The notes beneath the pieces were generated by a model that worked only from the letters and a program-made list of their open reading frames with translations, searched no databases and was not told where the DNA came from. From Propionibacteriales bacterium (GTDB lineage Bacteria; Actinomycetota; Actinomycetes; Propionibacteriales; Nocardioidaceae): a stretch of DNA of 64,000 nt. This document shows, in pieces, positions 31,990-41,110 of this stretch (positions within the stretch are counted from its first letter, which is position 1; every line of letters begins with the position of its first letter). Where the stretch lies: positions 1 to 64,000 of the forward strand of contig JAPLCA010000015.1 in NCBI GenBank assembly GCA_026392465.1. Reading direction: 5' to 3'. The position numbers and the translations under genes are program-made.

Positions 31990-32159
31990 TGGCCAAGAGA
32001 GGCAACGAGCTGCGCCCGATCGTGAAGCTGCGCTCGACGGCCGGCACGGGCACGACCTACGTCACGCGCAAGAACCGCCGCAACGACCCCGACCGGCTGG
32101 TGCTGCGCAAGTACGACCCGAAGATCCGCAAGCACGTCGAGTTCAAGGAGGAGCGCTGA
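31989..32159 (+). CDS. rpmG: 50S ribosomal protein L33, zinc-free paralogue
   Basis: A 56-residue protein ([44 protein letters not shown]...). It is a recognisable L33 without the four zinc-binding cysteines. It overlaps both neighbours by the start/stop pattern TGATG, so rpmB, rpmG and rpsN are translated as a coupled set. Confidence 0.94.
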   Translation: MAKRGNELRPIVKLRSTAGTGTTYVTRKNRRNDPDRLVLRKYDPKIRKHVEFKEER

Positions 32160-32464
32160 TGGCCAAGCGCAGCAAGATCGTCGCCAACGAGCGGCGCAAG
32201 GAGACCGTGGAGCGCTACCGCGAGCGGCGTGACGCCCTGCGCGCCGCGTCGCGCGACGCCAGCCTGTCGATGGCCGAGCGGATGGAGGCCTCGCGGGCCC
32301 TCGCCCGGCTGCCGCGCGACTCGTCGCCGTCGCGGGTGCGCAACCGCGACCAGGTCGACGGGCGTCCCCGGGGCCACCTGCGGGTCGCGGGACTGTCGCG
32401 GATCCGCTTCCGCGAGGGTGCCCACCGCGGCGAGCTGCCCGGCATGACGAAGTCGAGCTGGTAG
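32159..32464 (+). CDS. rpsN: 30S ribosomal protein S14, long zinc-free form
   Basis: A 101-residue S14 ([28 protein letters not shown]..., [26 protein letters not shown]). The 101-residue form without CxxC motifs is the zinc-independent type. It ends the rightward operon; the S18 paralogue often found next is absent, and a leftward gene follows immediately. Confidence 0.94.
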   Translation: MAKRSKIVANERRKETVERYRERRDALRAASRDASLSMAERMEASRALARLPRDSSPSRVRNRDQVDGRPRGHLRVAGLSRIRFREGAHRGELPGMTKSSW

Positions 32465-33364
32465 TCAGCCGTCGACGCCGGGCGGGGACAGCAGACGCGT
32501 CTCGACCCGCTCGGCGACGAGGTCGGGCGTGCCGTCGGCCCGGCGCGTCGGCACCCACCGCTCGTCGACCACGACGTCGCGGTCCTCGAGCACCAGGTCG
32601 AACGCCGCCCGCACCTGCAGGGCCATCCGCCCGAGTGCCGTGAGCCCCTGGTGCTGGTGCTCGCGGCGGCCGAGGTCGGCCTGCGCCGTGGCGTCGAGAC
32701 CGTGCTTGCGCACGGCGTGCAGCAGCATCCCGACGTCGACGCCGTAGCCGCTCACGACGGGCAGGTCGACGAACGCGTCGCGCACGAACGCGCACTCGCC
32801 GGCGAGCGGCTGGACGAAGCCGCCGAGCTCGGGCGCGCGTCGGGCGATCTCGGGCCGTGCCACGAGCTCGGTCACCCGACCGCCCCCGCCGTCGTGCGTG
32901 GGTCGGTCGTAGAAGGCCTTGACCAGCACCAGTGACGGGTCGCGGAGCAGGGGACCGAGGAGCCGGGCCACGAAGGCCGGGTCGAAGCCGGTCACGTCGG
33001 CGTCGAGGAACACGCCGACGTCGCCCTGCATCCGCGCGATGCCGGTGCGCATGGCCGCGCCCTTGCCGCCGTCGAACGCGGGGTCGGGGTCGGCCACGGC
33101 GACCACCGTGGCCCCGGCGTCACGCGCGACCCGGGCCGTCGCGTCGCCCGAGCGCGAGTCGACCACGAGCACCTCGTCGACGAGGGGGACGAGGTCGCAC
33201 AGGGCGGTGCGCACGCGCTGCACGATGGCACCGATCGTCGGGGCCTCGTCGCGCGCGGGGAGGACCACCGTGACGCCACGTCCTGCCTTGGCCTCGACGA
33301 GGTCGCCGAGCGGGTGTGACGCGTCGAACGTGCGGGTCTCGAACCAGCGTCGTGCCTCAGACAA
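32465..33364 (-). CDS. gpgS: Glucosyl-3-phosphoglycerate synthase
   Basis: A 299-residue GT-A glycosyltransferase of family GT81. It makes glucosyl-3-phosphoglycerate, the first step to glucosylglycerate and methylglucose lipopolysaccharides. VVLPARDEAPTIGAIV opens the nucleotide-binding fold, the metal DxD is DADVTGFDP, and GECAFVRDAFVDLPVVSGYGVDVGML is typical. The start is an unusual TTG at 33364 that overlaps the end of the FolP2-like gene by 8 bases; there is no ATG or GTG nearby upstream, so expression probably depends on coupling. Confidence 0.9.
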   Translation of the reverse strand: MSEARRWFETRTFDASHPLGDLVEAKAGRGVTVVLPARDEAPTIGAIVQRVRTALCDLVPLVDEVLVVDSRSGDATARVARDAGATVVAVADPDPAFDGGKGAAMRTGIARMQGDVGVFLDADVTGFDPAFVARLLGPLLRDPSLVLVKAFYDRPTHDGGGGRVTELVARPEIARRAPELGGFVQPLAGECAFVRDAFVDLPVVSGYGVDVGMLLHAVRKHGLDATAQADLGRREHQHQGLTALGRMALQVRAAFDLVLEDRDVVVDERWVPTRRADGTPDLVAERVETRLLSPPGVDG

Positions 33365-34223
33365 GGCCGCGCACCGCCCGAGCGGGTGGCCGGTCGCCGA
33401 CCAGCGTGGCCGTCATCTCGAGGACGCGGCGGGTGGCGACCACGTCGTGGGTACGGAACATCGCGCACCCGGCCGCCGCGGTGAGCGCGGTGGTGGCCAG
33501 CGTGCCCTCCAGGCGGTCCTCAGGAGGCAGCCCCAGGGTCTCCCCGATGAAGTCCTTCCGTGACAGCGCCATGAGGACGGGCCATCCGGTGGCCACCAGT
33601 GTGTCCGCCCGTCGGGCGAGCTCGAGGCTGTGGAACGTGTTCTTGCCGAAGTCGTGGGTGGGGTCGACGAGCACGCCCTCGCGCGGAACCCCTGCCGCGA
33701 CCGCCGCCTCCGCAGCGCGCGTGGTGGTCGCGACGACGTCGGCCACGACGTCGTCGTAGCGCACCCGGTGCGGGCGGGTGCGGGGGAGGGCGCCGCCGGT
33801 GTGCGAGCAGACGTACCCGAGACCGTGCTCGGCCGCCACGTGCACGACGTCGGGGTCGTGGCCGGCCCACGTGTCGTTCAGCAGGTCCGCCCCGGCCGCC
33901 GCCGCTGCCTGCGCCACGTCGGCGCGCCAGGTGTCGATGCTGATGACGACGTCGGGCTCCACGTCGCGCACCGCCTCGATGAAGGGCACGGTGCGCCGCA
34001 CCTCCTCCGCGGGGTCGACGTCGGCGCCCGGGCCGGCCTTCACGCCGCCGATGTCGACGACCTCCGCGCCGTCGGCGACGGCGCGACGCACGGCGTCGAG
34101 CGCCGACGTGGGGTCGAAGGTGGCCCCACGGTCGTAGAACGAGTCCGGCGTGCGGTTGATGATCGCCATCACGAGGGCCCGGTCCCGGACGACGCGGCGT
34201 CCGCGGAAGGTCAGGTCGGCCAC
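33357..34223 (-). CDS. Dihydropteroate-synthase-like protein, FolP2 type
   Basis: A 288-residue TIM barrel related to dihydropteroate synthase. INRTPDSFYDRG, SIDTWRADVAQAA, DLLNDTWAG, DFGKNTFHSLEL and LSRKDFIGE are recognisable. The sulfonamide/pABA loop, normally GGESTRPG, is GGVKAGPG here. The same kind of protein (folP2) lies beside gpgS in Mycobacterium tuberculosis and is reported not to be a normal dihydropteroate synthase. It starts at GTG 34223 and is coupled to gpgS. I would not assign folate synthesis to it. Confidence 0.82.
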   Translation of the reverse strand: MADLTFRGRRVVRDRALVMAIINRTPDSFYDRGATFDPTSALDAVRRAVADGAEVVDIGGVKAGPGADVDPAEEVRRTVPFIEAVRDVEPDVVISIDTWRADVAQAAAAAGADLLNDTWAGHDPDVVHVAAEHGLGYVCSHTGGALPRTRPHRVRYDDVVADVVATTTRAAEAAVAAGVPREGVLVDPTHDFGKNTFHSLELARRADTLVATGWPVLMALSRKDFIGETLGLPPEDRLEGTLATTALTAAAGCAMFRTHDVVATRRVLEMTATLVGDRPPARAVRGLV

Positions 34224-34277
34224 GACGTCATGCTCCCAGACGGTCCCACGCGACGCCGCTCGACCAGGTCGCGCCGC

Positions 34278-35174
34278 TCACGACCCGAGAGGGTGCCGCG
34301 CGATGGCCTGCTGCACGGCGTCGACCGCCTCCTGCAGGTCGGCGACGTGGGTGCCGCCTTCGACGCTCCAGCCGGGTCCGCCGAGCAGGACGTCGGTGCG
34401 GTCGGCCGCGGCGTCGAGCACCGAGGCGAGGGCGTTGCCGTCGAAGTGCACGATGGACGCCCAGAGGAAGACGGCTGCGGGCTCGAGCCGGATCGTCATG
34501 CCGGCGATCGCGCTGAACGGGGTGCGCTGGCCGAGCATGTGGCAGCCCACCTCCAGATCGGCGAGCGCGCACTGCAGCGCGAGCAGCGGCAGCACGTGGT
34601 GCTCGTCCTCGGCGCAGGCGAGCAGGACGGGGCGGTGGTCCTGCCCCTTGGTGCGACGCGACGCGAGCCGCGCACGCAGCGCGGTGTGCAGCGCGTCGCT
34701 CACGAGGTGCTCGCCGTCGACGCCGACGCTGCCGCGGTACCACTCCTCGCCGACGCGACGCATCGACGGCGCGATGTGGTCGGTCCAGGCGCGGATGGTG
34801 CCGAGGTCGTCGAGCTTGCGCACGAACAGCGTGCGCAGGCCCTCGGCGTCGTACGCGCGGGTGGCGGCGATGACGGCGTCGGCGAAGGCGTCGGCGCCCT
34901 CGGTGCGCTCCATCGGGTCGCCGCTGATGGCCGCGCGGGCCGCGGCCGCCGGGCCGAGACCGCTGTCGACGAGCAAGTGCATCCGCTGCAGACGCTCGAC
35001 GTCCGCGGCGTCGTAGCGACGGTGTCCGCCGGCGCTGCGCGCGGACGGACCGAGCTCGTAGCGGCGCTCCCACGTGCGCAACGTGGAGGCGGGGACGCCG
35101 AGCTTCTCCGCGACCTCGCCCACGGACAGCAGGGTCGCCTGCTGCGCCTGGGTGGTCGGATCGGTGGAAGCCAT
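34278..35174 (-). CDS. MerR-family regulator with B12-binding domain, CarH/LitR-like
   Basis: A 298-residue regulator. It has a MerR HTH at residues 15-85 (LLSVGEVAEKLGVPASTLRTWERRYELG), a four-helix B12 cap with the W-x9-EH hallmark (WYRGSVGVDGEH, about residue 150), and a Rossmann B12-binding domain with an E-x-H-like EDEHHVLPL. Proteins with W-x9-EH bind adenosylcobalamin and release DNA when light breaks the Co-C bond. A full-length light-sensing regulator is therefore likely. The ATG at 35174 follows GGAGG. It is divergent from whiB with overlapping promoters. Confidence 0.85.
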   Translation of the reverse strand: MASTDPTTQAQQATLLSVGEVAEKLGVPASTLRTWERRYELGPSARSAGGHRRYDAADVERLQRMHLLVDSGLGPAAAARAAISGDPMERTEGADAFADAVIAATRAYDAEGLRTLFVRKLDDLGTIRAWTDHIAPSMRRVGEEWYRGSVGVDGEHLVSDALHTALRARLASRRTKGQDHRPVLLACAEDEHHVLPLLALQCALADLEVGCHMLGQRTPFSAIAGMTIRLEPAAVFLWASIVHFDGNALASVLDAAADRTDVLLGGPGWSVEGGTHVADLQEAVDAVQQAIARHPLGS

Positions 35175-35180
35175 GCCTCC

Positions 35181-35240
35181 ATCATAGAACTTGTTCACCC
35201 ACTTGCCAACCTGAACAAGTTGTCGTTAAGGTCTGAACAA
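35181..35240. promoter_or_regulatory. Overlapping divergent promoters with TGAACAA operator repeats
   Basis: AACTTGTTCA (35188-35197) and TGAACAAGTT (35212-35221) form a perfect 10-bp inverted repeat with 14 bases between; a third TGAACAA is at 35234-35240. For whiB, TTGCCA (35203-35208), 18 bases, TAAGGT (35227-35232). For the regulator, reading left, TTGGCA, 17 bases, TATGAT (35186-35181). Each promoter has one half-site between its -35 and -10 boxes. Confidence 0.7.
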
Positions 35241-35293
35241 CAACGACCTCACCGGCACGAGTCCCCCGAGGCAGCTTCCCGAAGGAGTGCACG

Positions 35294-35587
35294 ATGGCAA
35301 ACCTCAAGAACCTCCCGCTCCCGCTGCAAGAGGTCTACGAGTGGCAGTACCAGGGCGCGTGCCAGGGCCTGGAGTCCGCCCGGTTCTTCTCGCCCGACGC
35401 CGAGCGCGGCTCCCGACGTCGTGACCGCGAGTCCGCGGCCAAGGCGATCTGCGCGACCTGCCCCGTCATCCACGAGTGCCGCGAGCACGCGCTGGCCGCC
35501 CGCGAGCCCTACGGCGTGTGGGGTGGTCTGACCGAGCACGAGCGCGCGGAGATCCTGGCGCAGTCGCAGCGCGACCTCGCCTCCTGA
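35294..35587 (+). CDS. WhiB-family iron-sulfur regulator, WhiB2/WhiB3-like
   Basis: A 97-residue protein. The four cluster cysteines are in YQGAC (C23) and ICATCPVIHEC (C53, C56, C62); the turn motif GVWGG follows. The N-terminal PLQEVYEWQYQGAC and the FFSPDAERG stretch resemble the WhiB2/WhiB3 branch, which controls division or redox genes. The leader is about 55 bases with GAAGGAG before the ATG. It is probably controlled by the divergent CarH-like protein. The basic C-terminal DNA-binding tail is short. Confidence 0.92.
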   Translation: MANLKNLPLPLQEVYEWQYQGACQGLESARFFSPDAERGSRRRDRESAAKAICATCPVIHECREHALAAREPYGVWGGLTEHERAEILAQSQRDLAS

Positions 35588-35597
35588 ACCAGCGGGC

Positions 35598-36749
35598 TCA
35601 GTCGGGGTCGAGGGCCGTCCGGCCCTCGGCCAGCAGGTCCGCGGCGTGCTTGTCCTCCGTCGGCGCCTGCGGGTCGACGCTCCGGTCGACCTGCTCGTTG
35701 AGGTAGCGGAAGAGCTCGGCCGACGCGGCGGCAACCGGCACGGCGAGGAAGGCTCCGGTCACGCCGAAGAGCGTGCCACCGGCGGTGACGGACATGAGGA
35801 CCACACCGGCGTGCAGGTTCATCGTCTTGCCCTGGAGCCACGGCGACAGCACGTTCCCCTCGAGCTGCTGGACGCCGATGACGATCAGGGCGGCGATGAC
35901 CGCCGCCTTGAAGTCGTTGGTCACGAGGGTCACGAGCACGGCGAGGATGCCGCTGGCGAAGGCGCCGATGATCGGGATGAACCCACCGAAGAACGTGATG
36001 ACGGCCAGCGGGATGGCCAGCGGCACGCCGAGGATCGCCAGGCCGATGCCGATGAGGACGGCGTCGATGAACGCGACGAGGCTCTGGGTGCGGATGAAGC
36101 CGCCGATCGTGCCCCAGACACGGCCGAGCAGCTCGCTCAGGTGCGCGCCGGCACGGTGGCCGCCGAGCGTCGTGAGCCACGGCAGGAACCGGTGCCCGTC
36201 CTTGATGAAGAAGAACGTCAGCATGAGGATGAGCACCAGGTTGAGCACCGCGTTCGTCGCGGCGCTCAGCGTGGAGAAGATGCCCGAGCTGATGGCGGCG
36301 GCGCTGTCCTGGAGCCGGTCCTGGACCGCGGCGATCGCGCGCGTGATCTGGCCGTCCGACAGCGAGAGCGGTCCGTCCGTGAGCCAGTTGCGCACCTCCT
36401 GCAGGCCGCCGGAGGCCTGCTTGGCGATCGCCGGCGCCTGACCGGCCACCTGCGGCGTGAGGATCGCGATGGTGGCCACGACGACGCCGAGGAACGTGAG
36501 CATGACGATCAGCGCGGCGAGGGTGCTGGGCACCTTGTGCCGGCGCAGCCAGCTGACCGGCGGGGAGAGCACCGTCGCGACGAGCAGCGCGATCGACAGC
36601 GGGAAGAACACCATCCAGAGGCTGCCGACCACCCAGCCGAGCACGAAGAGGGCCGCCGCCACCACGACGACGCGCAGGCCCCAGCGCTGCATGGTGGCGA
36701 AGGCCTCGTCGATGACGACGGCGCGGTCGCGGACGCGGGGGGTGCTCAT
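35598..36749 (-). CDS. AI-2E family membrane transporter
   Basis: A 383-residue membrane protein of the PerM/AI-2E family with about eight helices and the typical soluble helical region between the first and second halves (residues 105-165). FFGGFIPIIGAFASG and QQLEGNVLSPWLQGK are family signatures. The family exports varied solutes (Na+/H+, AI-2), so the substrate is unknown. TAGGCT overlaps the stop codon of ung and lies seven bases before the ATG, giving a separate leaderless promoter inside the ung-transporter junction. Confidence 0.88.
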   Translation of the reverse strand: MSTPRVRDRAVVIDEAFATMQRWGLRVVVVAAALFVLGWVVGSLWMVFFPLSIALLVATVLSPPVSWLRRHKVPSTLAALIVMLTFLGVVVATIAILTPQVAGQAPAIAKQASGGLQEVRNWLTDGPLSLSDGQITRAIAAVQDRLQDSAAAISSGIFSTLSAATNAVLNLVLILMLTFFFIKDGHRFLPWLTTLGGHRAGAHLSELLGRVWGTIGGFIRTQSLVAFIDAVLIGIGLAILGVPLAIPLAVITFFGGFIPIIGAFASGILAVLVTLVTNDFKAAVIAALIVIGVQQLEGNVLSPWLQGKTMNLHAGVVLMSVTAGGTLFGVTGAFLAVPVAAASAELFRYLNEQVDRSVDPQAPTEDKHAADLLAEGRTALDPD

Positions 36750-36759
36750 GGGGCTCAGC

Positions 36760-37455
36760 CTAGGCGGAGGGCTCCGCCACGGGCGGCAGCCGCCAGTCGA
36801 TCGGCGCGGTGCCCAGCGTCTCCAGGTACCCGTTGACCCGGCTGAACGGTCGCGAGCCGAAGAAGCCCCGCGACGCCGACAGCGGGCTGGGGTGGGGGCT
36901 CGCGACCACCGGGACGTCGCCGAGCAGCCGCTGCAGGTCCTGCGCCTGGCGTCCCCACAGCACCGCGACGAGCGGGGCGTCGCGGGCGACGAGCGCGCGG
37001 ATGGCCTGCTCGGTGACCTTCTCCCACCCCATGCCGCGGTGGCTCGCGGGCGCGCCGACGCCGACGGTGAGGACGCGGTTCAGCAGCAGCACGCCCTGGG
37101 CGGCCCAGGCGCTCAGGTCGCCGTGGGCCGATCGCGGCACGCCGAGGTCGGCCTCCAGCTCGGTGAAGAGGTTCGCCAGGCTGCGCGGGACCGGCCGCAC
37201 GTCGGGCTGCACCGAGAACGACAGCCCCATGGGGTGCCCGGGCGTGGGGTAAGGGTCCTGGCCGACGACGAGCACCTTGACGTCGGCGAACGGCTCGCGG
37301 AAGGCGCGCAGGATCGCGCTGCCGGCGGGGAGCCACGGGCGGCCCTCGGCCGTCTCGCGGCGGAGCACGTCGCCGAGGCGGTGGATCTCGTCCTCGACCG
37401 GGGCGAGCGCGTCGGCCCACCCGGGCCCGACGACGTCGCGGAGCGGTGGCGGCAT
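36760..37455 (-). CDS. ung: Uracil-DNA glycosylase, family 1
   Basis: A 231-residue DNA repair enzyme that removes uracil from DNA. The catalytic motif [18 protein letters not shown] (about residues 64-81) contains the Asp that activates water. [11 protein letters not shown] and the minor-groove loop [18 protein letters not shown] are intact. I chose the ATG at 37455 because GGTGGA lies nine bases upstream; an ATG three codons earlier overlaps that site. Confidence 0.95.
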   Translation of the reverse strand: MPPPLRDVVGPGWADALAPVEDEIHRLGDVLRRETAEGRPWLPAGSAILRAFREPFADVKVLVVGQDPYPTPGHPMGLSFSVQPDVRPVPRSLANLFTELEADLGVPRSAHGDLSAWAAQGVLLLNRVLTVGVGAPASHRGMGWEKVTEQAIRALVARDAPLVAVLWGRQAQDLQRLLGDVPVVASPHPSPLSASRGFFGSRPFSRVNGYLETLGTAPIDWRLPPVAEPSA

Positions 37456-37567
37456 GTCCCGCATTCCACCAGACGAGCAGCGTCGCCGCCCGCCCCGGGC
37501 GTCCTCGGCGGCGCACGGACGACCGCTGACGACCGACGTCGCGGCCGCGACTAGACTGCTCGGCGCA

Positions 37568-38791
37568 GTGTCAGCCATCACCGCGTACCGCACGCTGCTG
37601 CGGATCGTCGGGCCCGCCTACGTCGCCGTAGCCTTCCTCGGGCGAGTCCCGCTTGCCATGAGCCAGATGGGCACCCTGCTGCTGGTCAGCGCCGCGACCG
37701 GACGGTACGCGCTCGGTGGTGCCGCGGCGGGTGCGCTGGCCGTCGCGAACGCCGTGGGTGCCCCGTTCTTCGGCTCGCTCGCCGACCGGGTCGGCCAGCG
37801 GCCGGTCGTGCTCGTGCAGTCGTGGGCCGGAGGTGCCGGACTCGCCGCCATCGTGTGGACCACGCAGGCGGGCGCGCCGCCGGCCGCCATCATCGCCGTC
37901 GCCGCCCTCGCCGGTCTCGCGACGCCGCAGATCGGACCGCTCGCCCGCGTGCGCTGGCAGCCCATCACGAAGGACGCGCCCGACCAGCGCCGGCTCGTCG
38001 ACGCCGCGTTCTCCTACGAGGGAGCCGCCGACGAGGTGTCGTTCGTGCTCGGGCCGGCCACCGTGGGGCTCCTCGCCGTCGTCGTCGCGCCGGGCGACGC
38101 GCTGCTCGTGGCGGGCGGGGTGCTGGTGGCCTTCGGATCCTGGTTCGCGCTGCACCCGACCGCCGCGCTGACCCGGCCCGAGGCCGGCGTGCCCCGGTCG
38201 ACGGCACCGGTGCTCACCGGCGTGCTCGGCGTGCTCGCCCTCGCGCAGCTGTGCATCGGCATGGTCTTCGGTGCCACCCAGACGGGCTCGACGGTGCTCG
38301 CCACCGCCCAGGGCGAGCCCGGGCAGGCCGGCCTGATCCACGCGACGCTGGGCGTGGGCAGCGCCATCGCCGGCCTCGCGATCGCCGCGCTGCCGGAACG
38401 GATCGGCTACCCGACGCGCATGGTCGCCTCGGCGGCGGCCCTGCTCGTCCTCTCGGCGCCGCTGCTCCTCGTGCAGACGATCGGCCAGCTCGTCGCGGTC
38501 ATCGCCCTGCTCGGCTTCGCCGTGGCGCCCTACATGATCAGCAACTTCGCCATGGCGGGCGCGGTCGTCGTGCCCGAGCGCGTGGGCACGGCCATGACGC
38601 TGCTCGCGGGCGCCACCGGCATCGGGTACGCCCTCGGCTCGACGGTGGCCGGTCGGCTCGCCGACGTCGGGGGCCACACCCCGGCGTTCGCCGTGACGGT
38701 CGCCGCGACCGGGCTCGCCCTCGTCGTGTCGACCCTGTTCCGGGCTCGTCAGGGTCGCGGTGGGACGCGACCGGACGTCCGCACGGCCTGA
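37568..38791 (+). CDS. Major facilitator superfamily transporter
   Basis: A 407-residue protein with about twelve membrane helices. The loop [14 protein letters not shown] between helices 2 and 3 is MFS motif A, and a related RLADVGG is in the second half. The sequence resembles drug/sugar efflux permeases without a specific signature. GTG 37568 is used; TAGACT at 37552-37557 lies ten bases upstream, so the leader is very short or absent. It stands divergent from ung. Confidence 0.85.
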   Translation: MSAITAYRTLLRIVGPAYVAVAFLGRVPLAMSQMGTLLLVSAATGRYALGGAAAGALAVANAVGAPFFGSLADRVGQRPVVLVQSWAGGAGLAAIVWTTQAGAPPAAIIAVAALAGLATPQIGPLARVRWQPITKDAPDQRRLVDAAFSYEGAADEVSFVLGPATVGLLAVVVAPGDALLVAGGVLVAFGSWFALHPTAALTRPEAGVPRSTAPVLTGVLGVLALAQLCIGMVFGATQTGSTVLATAQGEPGQAGLIHATLGVGSAIAGLAIAALPERIGYPTRMVASAAALLVLSAPLLLVQTIGQLVAVIALLGFAVAPYMISNFAMAGAVVVPERVGTAMTLLAGATGIGYALGSTVAGRLADVGGHTPAFAVTVAATGLALVVSTLFRARQGRGGTRPDVRTA

Positions 38792-38867
38792 GAGGTCCGG
38801 TGGCCGCCCCTGTTGGGCCGCCCGAGTCGGTTGTGGCACGGTCGAGGCGTCGAGGAGAGGAGTCGCC

Positions 38868-39575
38868 GTGACCTGGGCCGTGCTCGGTGGGCTGGTGCTG
38901 CTCGCCCTGGCCGACAGCACGAGTGCCGGCACGCTGCTGGTCCCGCTCTGGATGCTGGTCGCCCCGCGCGTGCGCCCCGGACGGGTGCTGCTCTTCCTCG
39001 CCACCGTCGCCGCCTTCTACGCGGCGGTCGGGGTCCTGCTGCTGCTCGGCGTCGACGCCGTCCTCGACGCGGTGTCCGGCGCCGGTGACGCCCTCGCGCG
39101 GAACCGTCCGCTGGCCGTCGTGCAGCTGGTGGTCGGTGCGGCGCTGTTCTGGTGGAGCTGGCCGCTGGAGCGGCGCGCCAAGGAGCGCGGCGGTCCGAGC
39201 CCACGAGCCCTGCGGTGGCGGGCGACGCTGCAGGGCGAGGGGGTGCCGGCACGCACCACGGTCCTCGTCGCACTCGTGGCGACCGTCGTCGAGCTGGCGA
39301 CGATGCTGCCCTACCTCGCCGCGATGGGCCTGCTCTCGCGGTCCGGCCTCGACCGACCCTGGCAGCTGCTCGTGCTCGTCGGCTACGTCGCCGTGATGGT
39401 GCTGCCGGCCCTGGTGCTGCTCGCGCTCCGCCTGGTGGCCGCGCGCCGGGTCGAGCCGTGGCTCGAGCGCCTCGACGCCTGGATGTCGGCTCGCAGCGGC
39501 GTCGCGATGAGCTGGGTCGTCGGCGTGGTCGGCTTCCTCGTCGGTGCCGACGCGCTCTCGCGGCTGACGGCCTGA
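38868..39575 (+). CDS. GAP/Sap-family membrane protein (PF11139-like)
   Basis: A 235-residue membrane protein with six helices. The N-terminal LADSTSAGTLLVPLWMLVAP and the layout match the GAP/SfLAP family. Its best known members help display sulfolipids or glycopeptidolipids in mycobacteria, and it is distantly related to LysE exporters. GGAGAGG precedes the GTG. The following gene is convergent only 16 bases away. Confidence 0.75.
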   Translation: MTWAVLGGLVLLALADSTSAGTLLVPLWMLVAPRVRPGRVLLFLATVAAFYAAVGVLLLLGVDAVLDAVSGAGDALARNRPLAVVQLVVGAALFWWSWPLERRAKERGGPSPRALRWRATLQGEGVPARTTVLVALVATVVELATMLPYLAAMGLLSRSGLDRPWQLLVLVGYVAVMVLPALVLLALRLVAARRVEPWLERLDAWMSARSGVAMSWVVGVVGFLVGADALSRLTA

Positions 39576-39591
39576 GCCGGGCCCGCCGTCG

Positions 39592-41049
39592 TCAGCGGCG
39601 GCGCGTGGTCGTCTCGGGGTTGTCGCGCGCCGGCCGCGGCGTCTTGTCGTGGGTGTGGCGCACCGTGCGCAGGTCGTCGAGGAAGCGGTTGGCCCACAGC
39701 TCGATGTCGTTCTCGACGACCTGCTTGCGCATCGCCTTCATGCGGCGGGTGCGCTCCTTCTCGGGGGCGCGGATCGCCTCGAGCAGCGCCTCCTTGAGGC
39801 CGTTGATGTCGTAGGGGTTGACCCGGTAGGCCTGACGCAGCTCCGCGGCCGCACCGGCGAACTCGCTGAGCACCAGCGCGCCGTCGTCGTCGTAGCGGCA
39901 CGCCACGTACTCCTTGGCGACCAGGTTCATGCCGTCGCGCAGCGGCGTGACGACCATGACGTCGGCCGCCCGGTACAGCGCCGCCATCTCCTCGCGCGGG
40001 TAGGAGGCGTGCAGGTAGGTGATGGGCTGGGCGCCGATGCGCCCGACGTCGCCGTTGATGCGACCGACGAGCCGGTCGATGTCGTCGCGCAGCAGCCGGT
40101 ACTGCTCCACGCGCTCGCGCGACGGCGTGGCCACCTGCACGAACACGGCGTCCTCGACGTCGACCGCGCCCTCGGTGACGAGCTCGCCGAACGCGCGGAG
40201 CCGCTGCCTCAGGCCCTTGGTGTAGTCGAGACGGTCGATGCCGAGCAGGACGCACCGCGGGTTGCCGAGGCTCTCGCGGATCTCCGCGGCGCGCGCGCCC
40301 ACGTCGGGCCGGCGCGCCATCTCCTCGAACCCGGCGGCGTCGATGGAGATCGGGTAGGCCCGGGCCGTGACGGTCCGCCCGTCCTCGAGGTAGACGGTGT
40401 CGCGGTGGGTCTTGTGGCCCACGCGCTGGCGGACCAGGCGGACGAAGTTCTGCGCCGCCCCGGGGAGCTGGAAGCCGACGAGGTCGGCGCCGAGGAGCCC
40501 CTCGAGGATCGAGCGGCGCCACGGCAGCTGCTGGAAGAGCTCGTTCGGTGGGAAGGGGATGTGCAGGAAGAAGCCGATGCGCAGGTCGGGGCGCAGCTCG
40601 CGCAGCATCTGGGGGACGAGCTGCAGCTGGTAGTCCTGCACCCAGACGACGGCGTTGCGCCGGGCGATGCGGGCCGCCTTCTTCGCGAACCGGCGGTTGA
40701 CCTCGACGTAGGACTCCCACCACTCGCGGTGGAACTCCGGCGGCGCGACGACGTCGTGGTACAGCGGCCAGAGCGTGGCGTTGGAGAACCCCTCGTAGTA
40801 CTCCTCGTACTCCTGGCCGGTCAGATGCACCGGCACGAGGGTGATGCCGTCATGCTCGAAGGTGCGCAGCTTCTCGTCGGGCGCGCCGTGCCACCCGATC
40901 CACGCGCCGCCGTTGCGCCGCATGACGGGCTCGAGCGCCGTCACCAGACCGCCGGGGGAGGTGCGCCAGGTGGTGCTGCCGTCGGGCTGGACCACACGGT
41001 CGACGGGAAGCCGGTTGGCGATCACCACGAAGTCAGCCGTTGCCGCCAT
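39592..41049 (-). CDS. otsA: Alpha,alpha-trehalose-phosphate synthase (UDP/GDP-forming)
   Basis: A 485-residue GT20 enzyme that makes trehalose 6-phosphate from a nucleotide glucose and glucose 6-phosphate. N-terminal [49 protein letters not shown] and [13 protein letters not shown] are all intact. ACCCTA on the + strand at 41056-41061 (TAGGGT on the gene strand) lies six bases before the ATG, suggesting a leaderless mRNA. otsB is 2.1 kb away on the other strand, not in an operon with it. Confidence 0.95.
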   Translation of the reverse strand: MAATADFVVIANRLPVDRVVQPDGSTTWRTSPGGLVTALEPVMRRNGGAWIGWHGAPDEKLRTFEHDGITLVPVHLTGQEYEEYYEGFSNATLWPLYHDVVAPPEFHREWWESYVEVNRRFAKKAARIARRNAVVWVQDYQLQLVPQMLRELRPDLRIGFFLHIPFPPNELFQQLPWRRSILEGLLGADLVGFQLPGAAQNFVRLVRQRVGHKTHRDTVYLEDGRTVTARAYPISIDAAGFEEMARRPDVGARAAEIRESLGNPRCVLLGIDRLDYTKGLRQRLRAFGELVTEGAVDVEDAVFVQVATPSRERVEQYRLLRDDIDRLVGRINGDVGRIGAQPITYLHASYPREEMAALYRAADVMVVTPLRDGMNLVAKEYVACRYDDDGALVLSEFAGAAAELRQAYRVNPYDINGLKEALLEAIRAPEKERTRRMKAMRKQVVENDIELWANRFLDDLRTVRHTHDKTPRPARDNPETTTRRR

Positions 41050-41110
41050 GCCCCCACCCTAGGGGGTCGCGCCGACGTCGCCCGTCGACATCACGCGCGT
41101 CGAGGACGGG

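Noticed and set aside
32159..32464. A zinc-free S18 gene following rpsN
   Set aside because: It is often the next gene in such operons, but here the sequence goes directly into gpgS on the other strand.
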